Assembly (NCBI GenBank): GCA_017649745.1
Contig: JAGCGE010000033.1
Span: forward strand, 1-19,073
Length of the DNA: 19,073 nt
Direction of reading: 5' to 3'
DNA from: Clostridiales bacterium
GTDB lineage: Bacteria > Bacillota_A > Clostridia > Saccharofermentanales > Saccharofermentanaceae
Part shown: one piece after another, positions 6,101-12,170 of the stretch
Position numbering within the stretch: position 1 is the first letter of the stretch
Layout: each line of letters begins with the position of its first letter
Position numbers and translations under genes: made by a program
Notes under the pieces: model-generated
Databases searched by the model: none
What the model was told of the DNA's origin: nothing
The model's input: only the letters and a program-made list of their open reading frames with translations

Positions 6101-6829
6101 ATGAGATTAAGAAGTCTTATATTAGCAAACAAACCATTGATACTCGCGTCTTTGGGTTTTGCGTCTTTTGTTATAAGTCATATTTTAACGGCAAAAGGAG
6201 CTATTAAGTACAAAGAGAAAAAAGATTCATACAATCGTGATATTTCATTAAAGGAAGAAATTAAGATAGGAGTACCCGCATATGCACCAGCAATTATGGC
6301 TGCTATAATAAGTGGAGGATTATTAGTAGCAGGAATACATGGATATTCAAAAGCATACGCTGGAGCTATGGCTGCTTATGCGGCTATTTCTTCCAAATAC
6401 AAGGCTTATGTTGCGGCTACCGAGAAAGTAGTAAATGAAGACGAACTTAATGAAATTCATGATATTTTAAACAAAGACATTAAGAGACCGGAGAATGTGT
6501 CACCGGCGTCCATAGTAATATGTGACGATTTCTTGTCAGAACCTAGATATTCTGAAATAACATACGAAGAGTATCTAAACGCTAAAATAACAATAAACAA
6601 AGAGTTAACATCCTTTGATGAAGTTAATATTAATGTGTTATATTTGGCATTAGGTTTTGATCCTTTGTTAGTTCATGAAGATTTCGGTTGGAATGCTGAG
6701 TATCTTATAGCAACACAAGACGGTCACCCATGGATTAATATTGATTTGAAAGAAGTGAACGGCGTTCATAAACTGATATTCGTGTCAGAACCCATCATGG
6801 GCTACAGACTTTATGACAGGAGATATTGA
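6101..6829 (+). CDS. DUF6353-like phage membrane protein, paralogue 1
   Basis: The product has 242 residues. The ATG at 6101 follows AAAGGAGATAG; an earlier in-frame start at 6074 lies before the ribosome-binding site. Two membrane helices are visible, residues about 12-32 (PLILASLGFASFVISHILTA) and 60-82 (PAIMAAIISGGLLVAG). An alanine/tyrosine-rich helix follows (YAGAMAAYAAISSKYKAYVA). The C-terminal half is a soluble domain that contains DDFLSEPRYSEITYEEYLNA, LGFDPLLVHEDFGWNAEYLI and a closing beta hairpin. This plan (N-terminal membrane pair, helical hairpin, then a domain with an F-x-W-like core) resembles the DUF6353 proteins of Firmicutes phages as I remember them. The genes at 7264 and 9316 share it. 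Molecular function is unknown. Confidence 0.6.
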   Translation: MRLRSLILANKPLILASLGFASFVISHILTAKGAIKYKEKKDSYNRDISLKEEIKIGVPAYAPAIMAAIISGGLLVAGIHGYSKAYAGAMAAYAAISSKYKAYVAATEKVVNEDELNEIHDILNKDIKRPENVSPASIVICDDFLSEPRYSEITYEEYLNAKITINKELTSFDEVNINVLYLALGFDPLLVHEDFGWNAEYLIATQDGHPWINIDLKEVNGVHKLIFVSEPIMGYRLYDRRY

Positions 6830-6833
6830 TATT

Positions 6834-6857
6834 CGCAAAAATTACAATTTGTATTAT
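6834..6857 (+). promoter_or_regulatory. Promoter-like motif, copy 4 of 5
   Basis: CGCA is at 6834-6837, TTACA at 6842-6846 and TATTAT at 6852-6857, followed by AGCAAC. It starts 4 nt after the stop of the 6101 gene, with no terminator between, and precedes the ORF at 6894. Confidence 0.65.
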
Positions 6858-6893
6858 AGCAACAAACTATATTTTAGAAAGGAGAAACGAAGT

Positions 6894-7196
6894 ATGGAAA
6901 AACAAAAAGTTTATGACGTACTAAATGAAACAGAAAGGAGGGAACAGTTAACCTTCGACAACAAAATAAGATTACTTGAACTTAAGGTCAAGGCTGATGA
7001 ACAGAAAGTTGAAAGAATGAAACTTTTAGTAAACAATGGTGTTCAGTTGTTCACGACCGGAGTTGCAGTGATATTTTGTCTGTTGTCTGTAGGGGCGCTA
7101 TGTTTCTATGAAGTTCATGGAGTATTGCCTATGACAGGAATTACAAAAGTATTCGTAGGACTTTGCGGTAAGATGTTTAGTTTGATTATTAAGTAA
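6894..7196 (+). CDS. Small single-pass membrane protein (100 aa), function unknown
   Basis: The ATG at 6894 follows AAAGGAGAAACGA. The longer frame starting at 6813 would begin inside the previous gene and run through the promoter motif, so it is rejected. Residues 1-45 are charged and helical (VYDVLNETERREQL, then LLELKVKADEQKVERMKLL), probably a coiled coil. One long hydrophobic helix lies around residues 52-72 (TTGVAVIFCLLSVGALCFY), and a second weakly hydrophobic stretch is at the end (TKVFVGLCGKMFSLIIK). No family is recognised. The gene is sandwiched between two DUF6353-like paralogues and probably belongs to the same membrane assembly. Confidence 0.6.
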   Translation: MEKQKVYDVLNETERREQLTFDNKIRLLELKVKADEQKVERMKLLVNNGVQLFTTGVAVIFCLLSVGALCFYEVHGVLPMTGITKVFVGLCGKMFSLIIK

Positions 7197-7203
7197 AAAA
7201 TAA

Positions 7204-7239
7204 GAGAACCTTATGTAAAATAATTTACATGGGGTTTTC
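7204..7239 (+). terminator. 16-bp intercistronic hairpin, copy 1
   Basis: GAGAACCTTATGTAAA (7204-7219) pairs with TTTACATGGGGTTTTC (7224-7239) over 16 bp, including G-U pairs, with loop ATAA. The same hairpin recurs at 8518-8553 with one changed base. The T run is inside the stem and short, and the next gene has no separate promoter motif. It is therefore probably a leaky terminator or an RNA processing/stability element. Confidence 0.6.
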
Positions 7240-7263
7240 GCTTTCGAAAGGAGATTGATATTA

Positions 7264-8034
7264 ATGCTAAGTTTTATAGCAAAGCATGGTTGTAAGATCT
7301 TAACAGCTAGTGGAATACTTGGATATTTAACTTCCACAGTATTGTCTGTTAGAGCTTATGAAAAAACAAAAGAAAGCATAAGAAAAAGAAAGGCGGAATT
7401 AGGAGTAGAGAAATTAAGTAAAAAAGAGGTTGTTAAAACTTGTTGGAAACATTGGGTATGGCCAGTATTGGCTTTTGCAACTAGCACGACTTGTATTATA
7501 GCTGCCGAGGTAAAGATATTTGAAGAGAAGGCAGCTCTTGCAGCAGCTTACAAAGTCAGTGAGGCGGCATATAACGAACTACGGGAACAAACACGAAAAG
7601 AAGTATCGGAAGAAAAATTCCAAGAAATCGAAAAAGCTGTTAACCAGAAAAAGGCAGAAGCTGTTATCAAAGCAAGGGAAGAAGAGACTCAAAAACCTGT
7701 TACTTTTGATAATTTACCTATTTACAATACTTCTGGTGGAAACGAGCTTTGGTTCTATGAAGGGATATTATTCCGGTCGTCCAAGAACTTCATAATCAGT
7801 AAGATTAACGAATTAAACTATAGGATGCGATATGAGAATTATATTCTCGAGAATGAATTACTATTTGATCTAGAAATTCCTGTTGCTGCTCTTTGCGCAG
7901 GTGCTGCAACTAGAGGATGGAATGTTGATCAGCAAGGATATTTGGAACCAGTTACTTCCGAGCATGTAGAGATCTTCGGACAGGAATTCAGAGTTCTGAG
8001 TTTCTTAGTATTACCAACTAGCGATTATAGATAA
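7264..8034 (+). CDS. DUF6353-like phage membrane protein, paralogue 2
   Basis: The product has 256 residues. The ATG at 7264 follows AAAGGAGATTGATATTA; the in-frame start at 7255 is inside that leader. Two membrane helices lie at about residues 8-30 (CKILTASGILGYLTSTVL) and 64-84 (WVWPVLAFATSTTCIIAAEV), and between them is a basic helix (SIRKRKAELGVEKLSKK). A long charged helix follows the second segment (EEKAALAAAYKVSEAAYNEL, continuing past residue 140). The C-terminal domain contains NELWFYEGILFRSS, a helical run NYILENELLFDLEI and a GWNVDQQGYLEP motif that parallels the GWNAEYLI of the protein at 6101. The shared plan supports membership of the same group. It ends just before promoter copy 5. 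Function unknown. Confidence 0.6.
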   Translation: MLSFIAKHGCKILTASGILGYLTSTVLSVRAYEKTKESIRKRKAELGVEKLSKKEVVKTCWKHWVWPVLAFATSTTCIIAAEVKIFEEKAALAAAYKVSEAAYNELREQTRKEVSEEKFQEIEKAVNQKKAEAVIKAREEETQKPVTFDNLPIYNTSGGNELWFYEGILFRSSKNFIISKINELNYRMRYENYILENELLFDLEIPVAALCAGAATRGWNVDQQGYLEPVTSEHVEIFGQEFRVLSFLVLPTSDYR

Positions 8035-8036
8035 TT

Positions 8037-8060
8037 CGCAAGATTTACAATGGGTATTAT
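8037..8060 (+). promoter_or_regulatory. Promoter-like motif, copy 5 of 5; likely start of the long operon
   Basis: CGCA is at 8037-8040, TTACA at 8045-8049 and TATTAT at 8055-8060, followed by GAGAAAC exactly as in copy 1. It begins 3 nt after a stop codon. No further copy is found downstream, so this copy may serve the genes from 8119 up to the terminator at 16803. Confidence 0.65.
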
Positions 8061-8118
8061 GAGAAACAAATAAGTTTCGTCATAACAAATAAAAACAAAT
8101 AATAAGGAGGAACATGTT

Positions 8119-8496
8119 ATGAGTAAGAACAGAAAAGAGAGAAGAAAGAACAATCCCGTTGATGTTAATTTCCAGGAGATGTTTGACGAACTGGAGCAGA
8201 AGACTATCGCTATGAACGATGACGATAATGATGACGAGATCGATGTTGAAAGCACTGAACTTTCTACAAAGAAGGTTGGTAAGCTGGATATGCTTTGGAA
8301 TAAGTTACCGAAGCCTGTACAGACTACTGCCAAGGTTGTAGGATTAGTAACTGTTGGAGCCATCGGTGTTGGAGCAGTTGTCCTTGTCGGCGGAGCAATA
8401 GCCGGAGCTTTTAAGAAGGACGAACCTGAGGACGGAAGCGAGAACGGAACTACAAACACTGAGACTTATGAAGATGTGACTGTAACTGAATTTTAG
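8119..8496 (+). CDS. Small tail-anchored-type membrane protein with acidic region (125 aa)
   Basis: The ATG at 8119 lies 8 nt after AAGGAGG. The N-terminus is very basic (KNRKERRKNN), followed by an acidic run with DDDNDDEIDVE at about residues 34-45. A single hydrophobic Gly/Val-rich helix lies at about residues 73-97 (VVGLVTVGAIGVGAVVLVGG). The C-terminus is short, acidic and Thr-rich (KKDEPEDGSENGTT) and ends VTVTEF. The topology therefore suggests a cytoplasmic charged domain tethered to the membrane. No homologous family is recognised. It is the first gene after promoter copy 5 and has its own 58-nt leader. Confidence 0.6.
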   Translation: MSKNRKERRKNNPVDVNFQEMFDELEQKTIAMNDDDNDDEIDVESTELSTKKVGKLDMLWNKLPKPVQTTAKVVGLVTVGAIGVGAVVLVGGAIAGAFKKDEPEDGSENGTTNTETYEDVTVTEF

Positions 8497-8517
8497 AATG
8501 ACGGCTTAAGATATTTA

Positions 8518-8553
8518 GAGAACCTCATGTAAAATAATTTACATGGGGTTTTC
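8518..8553 (+). terminator. 16-bp intercistronic hairpin, copy 2
   Basis: GAGAACCTCATGTAAA (8518-8533) pairs with TTTACATGGGGTTTTC (8538-8553) around an ATAA loop. It is identical to the hairpin at 7204-7239 except for one base in the left arm, which turns a G-U pair into G-C. It is followed by GCC rather than a T run, so partial termination or RNA processing is more likely than full termination. Confidence 0.6.
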
Positions 8554-8582
8554 GCCTTTGCCGCGTTAGAAAGGAGATACAT

Positions 8583-8672
8583 ATGAAAAAACTTATATAT
8601 ACTTTGGGATACGTATTAGGATGGTCTATCGGATGTCTGTGCTTATTTTTAGGAACCAATGAAAGGAGATAA
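8583..8672 (+). CDS. Very small membrane protein (29 aa)
   Basis: A 29-codon ORF starts at ATG 8583 behind AAAGGAGATACAT and ends TAA at 8670-8672. The product starts MKKLIYTLGYVLGW and continues into a hydrophobic run (SIGCLCLFLG) ending NERR, that is, one membrane helix with a basic inside end. Its last codons (GAA AGG AGA) contain the ribosome-binding site of the next gene, which starts 4 nt after the stop. The strong ribosome-binding site and the tight coupling support it as a real gene or a translational leader. Confidence 0.5.
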   Translation: MKKLIYTLGYVLGWSIGCLCLFLGTNERR

Positions 8673-8676
8673 GTAA

Positions 8677-9288
8677 ATGGCTAACATAACTGATGAAGAA
8701 ATTCAGAAGCTGATCAAAGAAAATGCAGCCAAATCAAGTGTGCAGAAAAAAAGTTTCTCTAACAAATGTAAGGAATTATTTATATCTAAATCTTTCGGAG
8801 AAGCGGTCACCGATACGATCGTTAAGAGCGTTGTTCCAGGTATAAAACAAATGATCGTTAACGGTTCCTACAATGTTCTTCAACAGATATTTGGAACCAA
8901 TGTTACACCGCCTAAGTTTAATGGTATGACGTGGAATTATATGAATAACACGATGATGCCTATAAACTATACTAGTTTTAGTAATCAGACAACACCTCAA
9001 CCGGATCAGACGACTATGCCTACGTATCAGAATATAGTTATATTAAACCCGGATCCAAACAATTCTTTCTCCGGTAAAGCAAGTGCGGAAAGGATACTAG
9101 ATACTATGCAGACTATCATAGATCGTAGTGGATCTGTATCCATTTCACACTTTATGGAGTTAGCCGGACGTCCAACCGTATCGACTTATTATAATTATGG
9201 TTGGCGTAGTCTGAGAGGCGCTGGAGTTGAACCTGTTACTGGGGGGTGGCACATTATATTACCCATAGCAGAATTAATTAAGAAGTAA
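8677..9288 (+). CDS. Conserved phage protein of unknown function, C-terminal winged-helix-like domain (203 aa)
   Basis: The start ATG at 8677 is served by AAAGGAG inside the end of the preceding mini-ORF. Residues 1-90 are basic and helical (EEIQKLIKENAAKSSVQKKS, then a weakly hydrophobic IVKSVVPGIKQMI). Residues 90-125 are a Pro/Thr/Gln-rich linker. The C-terminal 70 residues form a compact domain: SAERILDTMQTIIDRSGSVS, HFMELAGRPTVSTYYNYGW, then LRGAGVEPVTGGWHIILP. The helix-helix-helix plus final beta-wing pattern suggests a winged helix, but this is inference. I recall similar C-termini in other Firmicutes phages beside DUF6353-like genes. It may be a DNA-binding or scaffold protein of that module. 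Confidence 0.55.
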   Translation: MANITDEEIQKLIKENAAKSSVQKKSFSNKCKELFISKSFGEAVTDTIVKSVVPGIKQMIVNGSYNVLQQIFGTNVTPPKFNGMTWNYMNNTMMPINYTSFSNQTTPQPDQTTMPTYQNIVILNPDPNNSFSGKASAERILDTMQTIIDRSGSVSISHFMELAGRPTVSTYYNYGWRSLRGAGVEPVTGGWHIILPIAELIKK

Positions 9289-9315
9289 TTTATATTAAGG
9301 AAGGAGAAACAAATT

Positions 9316-10293
9316 ATGTTAAAGAGAAAAGTATTAACTCTTTTATCTCATGTGTTACAGTTCGCACAGAGAAAAAAACCTGAATTGCTTCTGGTTGCCG
9401 GTATTGGATGTATTATTGGCAGCATTGTAGCAACTGTTATTGGAACTATCAAATCTATTGATGCTATTGATAATTTCCATAAAGACATGGAGCTGTTAAA
9501 CAAAACTATCGAGAAGGCTAAGGAGGTATGCCCCGAAAAGTATCCAGAAGAACAGCAACGTAATGACAAGCGCGTGATATACACTCATGCAGTTGTAACA
9601 CTGGCAAAGAAGGCACTTCCAGCCGTTATTCTCGTAGCTCTCGGTATATTTTGTATCACTAAAAGTTACATGGTACTGAATGCTCGAAACGTAGGATTGG
9701 CTGCAGCAGCTTTCAGTTCAGCCCAAGGTTTCGCAGAGTATCGAAAACGCGTAGCCCAACGATTCGGAGAGGATGTTGAGCGTGATATTTTCTACGGAAC
9801 TAATACCGAGACTATTACCGAAACGGTTGTTGGTGATAACGGTGTAGAAACAACAGTCACGAAGACGAAGACTACATACAAACCCTGCGATGATATTCTG
9901 TCAGTATTTGTTGACGAAACCATGCCTAGCGTATACGTAAAGAATGATCATATTTCAACAGAACATAACATTCAGCTGTTAGAAGATCATTTAAATAAAG
10001 TTCTTGAAACTAGTAAAACGTTTCTAACTCTTAACGATGCTAGACGTGCGTTTGGGTTACCAAATGTTAAACAAGGTCTTATATGGGGTTGGAGGTATGA
10101 TCCGAATGTTACGAATAAGATTTGTTTAAAATCTTATCTAAATGGAGAAACCGAGGCAGATCGTAGATTCGTTAACGGTTTAGAAGACATCGTTCTTATG
10201 AAGTTCAACGTTGACATGGAGCTTGATAATAATGGTAATTATGTACCAGCTAATCTCTATGATAGTGGTAAACCTGCATTCGCTTTTGCTTAA
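9316..10293 (+). CDS. DUF6353-like phage membrane protein, paralogue 3 (longest)
   Basis: The product has 325 residues, starting at ATG 9316 behind AAGGAGAAACAAATT. Membrane helices lie at about residues 24-46 (LLLVAGIGCIIGSIVATVIG) and 92-115 (KKALPAVILVALGIFCITKS). A charged helix separates them. After the second helix comes an Ala-rich helix (VGLAAAAFSSAQGFAEYRKR) and then a Thr-rich beta hairpin (TETITETVVGDNG, VTKTKTTYKPCDD). The rest is a C-terminal domain with FVDETMPSVYVKN, a long helix that ends LNKVLETSKTFLTL, then NDARRAFGLP and GLIWGWRYDPNV. The same elements occur in DUF6353 proteins as I remember them, and in shorter form at 6101 and 7264. It is probably the reference member of the local trio. 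Function unknown. Confidence 0.65.
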   Translation: MLKRKVLTLLSHVLQFAQRKKPELLLVAGIGCIIGSIVATVIGTIKSIDAIDNFHKDMELLNKTIEKAKEVCPEKYPEEQQRNDKRVIYTHAVVTLAKKALPAVILVALGIFCITKSYMVLNARNVGLAAAAFSSAQGFAEYRKRVAQRFGEDVERDIFYGTNTETITETVVGDNGVETTVTKTKTTYKPCDDILSVFVDETMPSVYVKNDHISTEHNIQLLEDHLNKVLETSKTFLTLNDARRAFGLPNVKQGLIWGWRYDPNVTNKICLKSYLNGETEADRRFVNGLEDIVLMKFNVDMELDNNGNYVPANLYDSGKPAFAFA

Positions 10294-10305
10294 GGAGGTG
10301 CTGTC

Positions 10306-10479
10306 ATGCAGTCTGATGCGTATGGATATTTAGTCGGATCTGGTTGGATCGGATACAGTAATGGTCGTCAGATATTGTACGACACAGAAGAAGAGTATTA
10401 TTCAATACAGCGTGAAGAGGAGGTAACTATATGTACAGAAAGCTGTATGACGAAAACAAAAACTTCAGAGAGTATGTAG
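10306..10479 (+). CDS. Small ORF of unknown function (57 aa)
   Basis: The ATG at 10306 follows TAAGGAGGTGCTGTC, where the ribosome-binding site overlaps the previous stop. The product has 57 residues: a Gly/Tyr-rich start (AYGYLVGSGWIGYSNG), an acidic middle (DTEEEYYSIQREEE) and a Ser/Thr/Lys-rich end. No known motif is seen. Its 3' end overlaps the next gene by 49 nt in another frame, so the C-terminal part may be only a passenger. The strong ribosome-binding site favours real translation. Confidence 0.5.
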   Translation: MQSDAYGYLVGSGWIGYSNGRQILYDTEEEYYSIQREEEVTICTESCMTKTKTSESM

Positions 10480-10607
10480 ATAGATATTCTAAGAAGTATG
10501 TTGAAGGTAAAAGCATATCAATCGAAGAGGCACTTACACATTTGATAGTTAAGAATGTTGGTGACTATTATATTTCGATTAAATACAAGGAGGAGCATAA
10601 TGATTGA
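10431..10607 (+). CDS. Small helical phage protein (58 aa)
   Basis: The ATG at 10431 follows AGAGGAGGTAACTAT. The product has 58 residues with the pattern FREYVDRYSKKYVEGKSISI, then EEALTHLIVKNVGDYY. I recall many short phage proteins of the form 'YVxxYxxKHxISxEEALxHxxVxxV', located between early genes in Firmicutes phages and of unknown function. The regular helix-turn-helix spacing could make it a small DNA- or protein-binding factor. It overlaps the ORF upstream by 49 nt and the one downstream by 8 nt, so the three are tightly coupled. Confidence 0.65.
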   Translation: MYRKLYDENKNFREYVDRYSKKYVEGKSISIEEALTHLIVKNVGDYYISIKYKEEHND

Positions 10608-10809
10608 TAGAACAATAATATGTGATCTTAGATTTACGTTTCATACAGAAGGTGAGTCCGACGTGAATCCTGAAAAGTTTGATGAATTTGCCAAAAAAAT
10701 GGCTAATGAATTCAAAAATTTATTACCTTATATTTCAGATGTGACACCGGTATATGATCCGGATACGAATGCGGTTTCTGTTAAAGTGTTTGACAAGGAG
10801 GTGGAATAA
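10600..10809 (+). CDS. Small protein of unknown function (69 aa)
   Basis: The start ATG at 10600 follows AAGGAGGAGCATA; the in-frame TTG at 10555 is inside the previous gene and lacks a ribosome-binding site. The 69-residue product is acidic and soluble: a first strand (TIICDLRFTFHTEG), a helix (EKFDEFAKKMANEFKNLL), and a final strand hairpin (DVTPVYDPDTNAVSVKVFD). This beta-alpha-beta layout may be a compact oligomerising fold. No family is recognised. Its TAA stop overlaps the next ATG by one base (TAATG). Confidence 0.6.
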   Translation: MIDRTIICDLRFTFHTEGESDVNPEKFDEFAKKMANEFKNLLPYISDVTPVYDPDTNAVSVKVFDKEVE

Positions 10810-11360
10810 TGAGATATTTATTATGTACAGTCCTTGGTTTCATCGCAGGAGCTGGTATTACTTATATTTTAGAAGAAGCTAAGGTAGAGAAAGTTTCTCA
10901 GCAGCGTGAAGCTTCAGTTCGGGAATACTATCACAATAAGGAAAAAGAAAAAGAGAGTGATGAAGATCCCGAAGAAACTACAGAAGAACAAACCAATACT
11001 TATATTCCTACTGACTATGTAGCATCTTCTGCACAGATCGACGATGATGAAGAGGAAGATGATGATATTTCTGATGACGAAGGTCATAAGGAACCTCTTT
11101 GGAATGGCAAACCACCTGAGCCGATTAGCTACGATGAGTTTGCAAACGATGAGGACTATGAACCTATGTCGACATGGTCCTATAACCTGTCTGATGATAT
11201 TCTGTACAATGCCGACAAGAAAGCACTAACACAGACAGAGGTTGAAATGTATGTTGGCAGCAAAAACATACGTGATGCCATTACGGAAGGTTTAACGATG
11301 CTTTATATTCGTAATGAGCAGTATCATATGGACATTGAGGTCAACATTTCTAACGACTAA
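10809..11360 (+). CDS. Membrane-anchored acidic protein (183 aa), associated with the DUF6353-type module
   Basis: The product has 183 residues and starts in a TAATG overlap behind AAGGAGGTGGA. An N-terminal membrane helix (LLCTVLGFIAGAGITYIL, residues 4-21) is followed by a charged coiled-coil-like stretch. A long very acidic linker comes next (SDEDPEETTEEQ, then DDDEEEDDDISDDE, about residues 55-95). The C-terminal domain begins EPISYDEFANDEDY and continues through STWSYNLSDDILYNADKK to a final strand pair YIRNEQYHMDIEV. Proteins with an 'I-S-x-x-E/D-F-x-x-D' domain after such an acidic linker occur next to DUF6353-like genes in other phages, to my recollection. It is probably tethered to the inner membrane with its domain in the cytoplasm. 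Function unknown. Confidence 0.6.
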   Translation: MRYLLCTVLGFIAGAGITYILEEAKVEKVSQQREASVREYYHNKEKEKESDEDPEETTEEQTNTYIPTDYVASSAQIDDDEEEDDDISDDEGHKEPLWNGKPPEPISYDEFANDEDYEPMSTWSYNLSDDILYNADKKALTQTEVEMYVGSKNIRDAITEGLTMLYIRNEQYHMDIEVNISND

Positions 11361-11362
11361 GT

Positions 11363-11899
11363 ATGTATTATGAGTATTTAATTTCTAAGGTTAGAACTAG
11401 TGATGAAACGGCATTATATTTAGCTAATCATGAAAACCTGCTCATGAAATTGTTCAAACAGCCGTTTATATTTACTATACCAATGGATTCTAATCGCTAT
11501 GAAGACGGCATTTCATTGCGCTATCGTTATGAAGAAGATACTGGTCATTTATATTCAGAAGAAGAACCTTGCAATATGTTGGAAATGATCGTAGCTTTAG
11601 CTGTACGAATTGAGAATGACTTCATGGGTGATGAAAAAGGAAACACTATTGGAAATTGGTTCGTATACATGATAAATTCATTAGGGTTTCCTGAGGATTC
11701 ATTGCTAACCGATGAACAGTTCTATTATATTCTAAATAACTTCTATACCCATTCATATAGTAATGATGGCAGTGGCGGAGGTTGCCTCTTTTATATTCCC
11801 GGGTTTAAAGGGGATCTTCGCCAAATGGAGATATGGAATCAAATGAACTGTTGGATTATGTATCAGAAAGGAGAGAATTATGGACAGTTTTATATTTAA
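11363..11899 (+). CDS. Conserved phage protein of unknown function (178 aa)
   Basis: The ATG at 11363 lies 2 nt after the preceding stop; the upstream ribosome-binding site is poor, so translation is probably coupled. The product has 178 residues and is soluble. Visible elements are YRYEEDTGHLYSEEEPC, then NMLEMIVALAVRIENDFM, then GNWFVYMINSLGF, a run DEQFYYILNNFYTHSYSNDG, a GSGGGCLFYIPG turn, and a final DLRQMEIWNQMNCWIMYQKG. This order (LxxEPCxxLEMxxALAxR..., W-F-x-x-M-I..., DLRxxEIWxQM...) is one I recall from many gut Firmicutes phages as a conserved hypothetical. No catalytic triad or nucleotide-binding loop is evident. Its end overlaps the next gene by 20 nt. Confidence 0.65.
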   Translation: MYYEYLISKVRTSDETALYLANHENLLMKLFKQPFIFTIPMDSNRYEDGISLRYRYEEDTGHLYSEEEPCNMLEMIVALAVRIENDFMGDEKGNTIGNWFVYMINSLGFPEDSLLTDEQFYYILNNFYTHSYSNDGSGGGCLFYIPGFKGDLRQMEIWNQMNCWIMYQKGENYGQFYI

Positions 11900-12158
11900 G
11901 ATCTTGAGTGACTCTTTGAAGTCAAATGCGGAGAATATTACGTCTCTAGCTGATTTGGTTGAGGAAATGGACAAGCGTTATGATAGACGCATACGAAATA
12001 TGAGAACCGGTCAACGTTTACTCAATCTTGGTTTTATCGGAACTATTGGATATTTGATCTATAAGACCAATAATTACGATAATACCATTAAGAATCTTAA
12101 GAATCGTTTAGATATGATCGAGTCCGAGGTAGATGATATTTACGAAAAAAGACCGTAA
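11880..12158 (+). CDS. Small single-pass membrane protein with coiled coil (92 aa)
   Basis: The ATG at 11880 follows AAAGGAGAG located within the end of the preceding gene, giving a 20-nt overlap. Residues 1-40 form an amphipathic helix (ILSDSLKSNAENITSLADLV). A basic patch (KRYDRRIRNMRTGQR) precedes a membrane helix around residues 46-62 (LLNLGFIGTIGYLIYKT). The C-terminus is a predicted coiled coil (IKNLKNRLDMIESEVDDIYE). Such helix-membrane-helix proteins often oligomerise at the inner membrane. No family is recognised. It is the last gene before the replication polypeptide and may link the membrane module to replication, which is inference from position only. Confidence 0.6.
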   Translation: MDSFIFKILSDSLKSNAENITSLADLVEEMDKRYDRRIRNMRTGQRLLNLGFIGTIGYLIYKTNNYDNTIKNLKNRLDMIESEVDDIYEKRP

Positions 12159-12170
12159 GGAGTGATAGCC

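Noticed and set aside
6791..6801. CCCATCATGGG palindrome as a terminator at the end of the 6101 gene
   Set aside because: It has a one-base loop, no T-tract, and lies inside coding sequence.
6813..6893. N-terminal extension of the 6894 gene back to 6813
   Set aside because: It would begin within the preceding gene and translate through the promoter-like motif; a strong AAAGGAG precedes ATG 6894.
8025..8459. Minus-strand ORF of 144 codons opposite the 8119 gene
   Set aside because: It has no ribosome-binding site and a low-complexity Ser-rich product; it is the shadow of a well-supported + strand gene. Other minus-strand ORFs (for example 16194-16649) were rejected for the same reason.
12162..12170. 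GTG start for the large replication polypeptide, giving a 1329-residue product
   Set aside because: The GTG overlaps the AAGGAG ribosome-binding site; ATG 12171 has ideal spacing.
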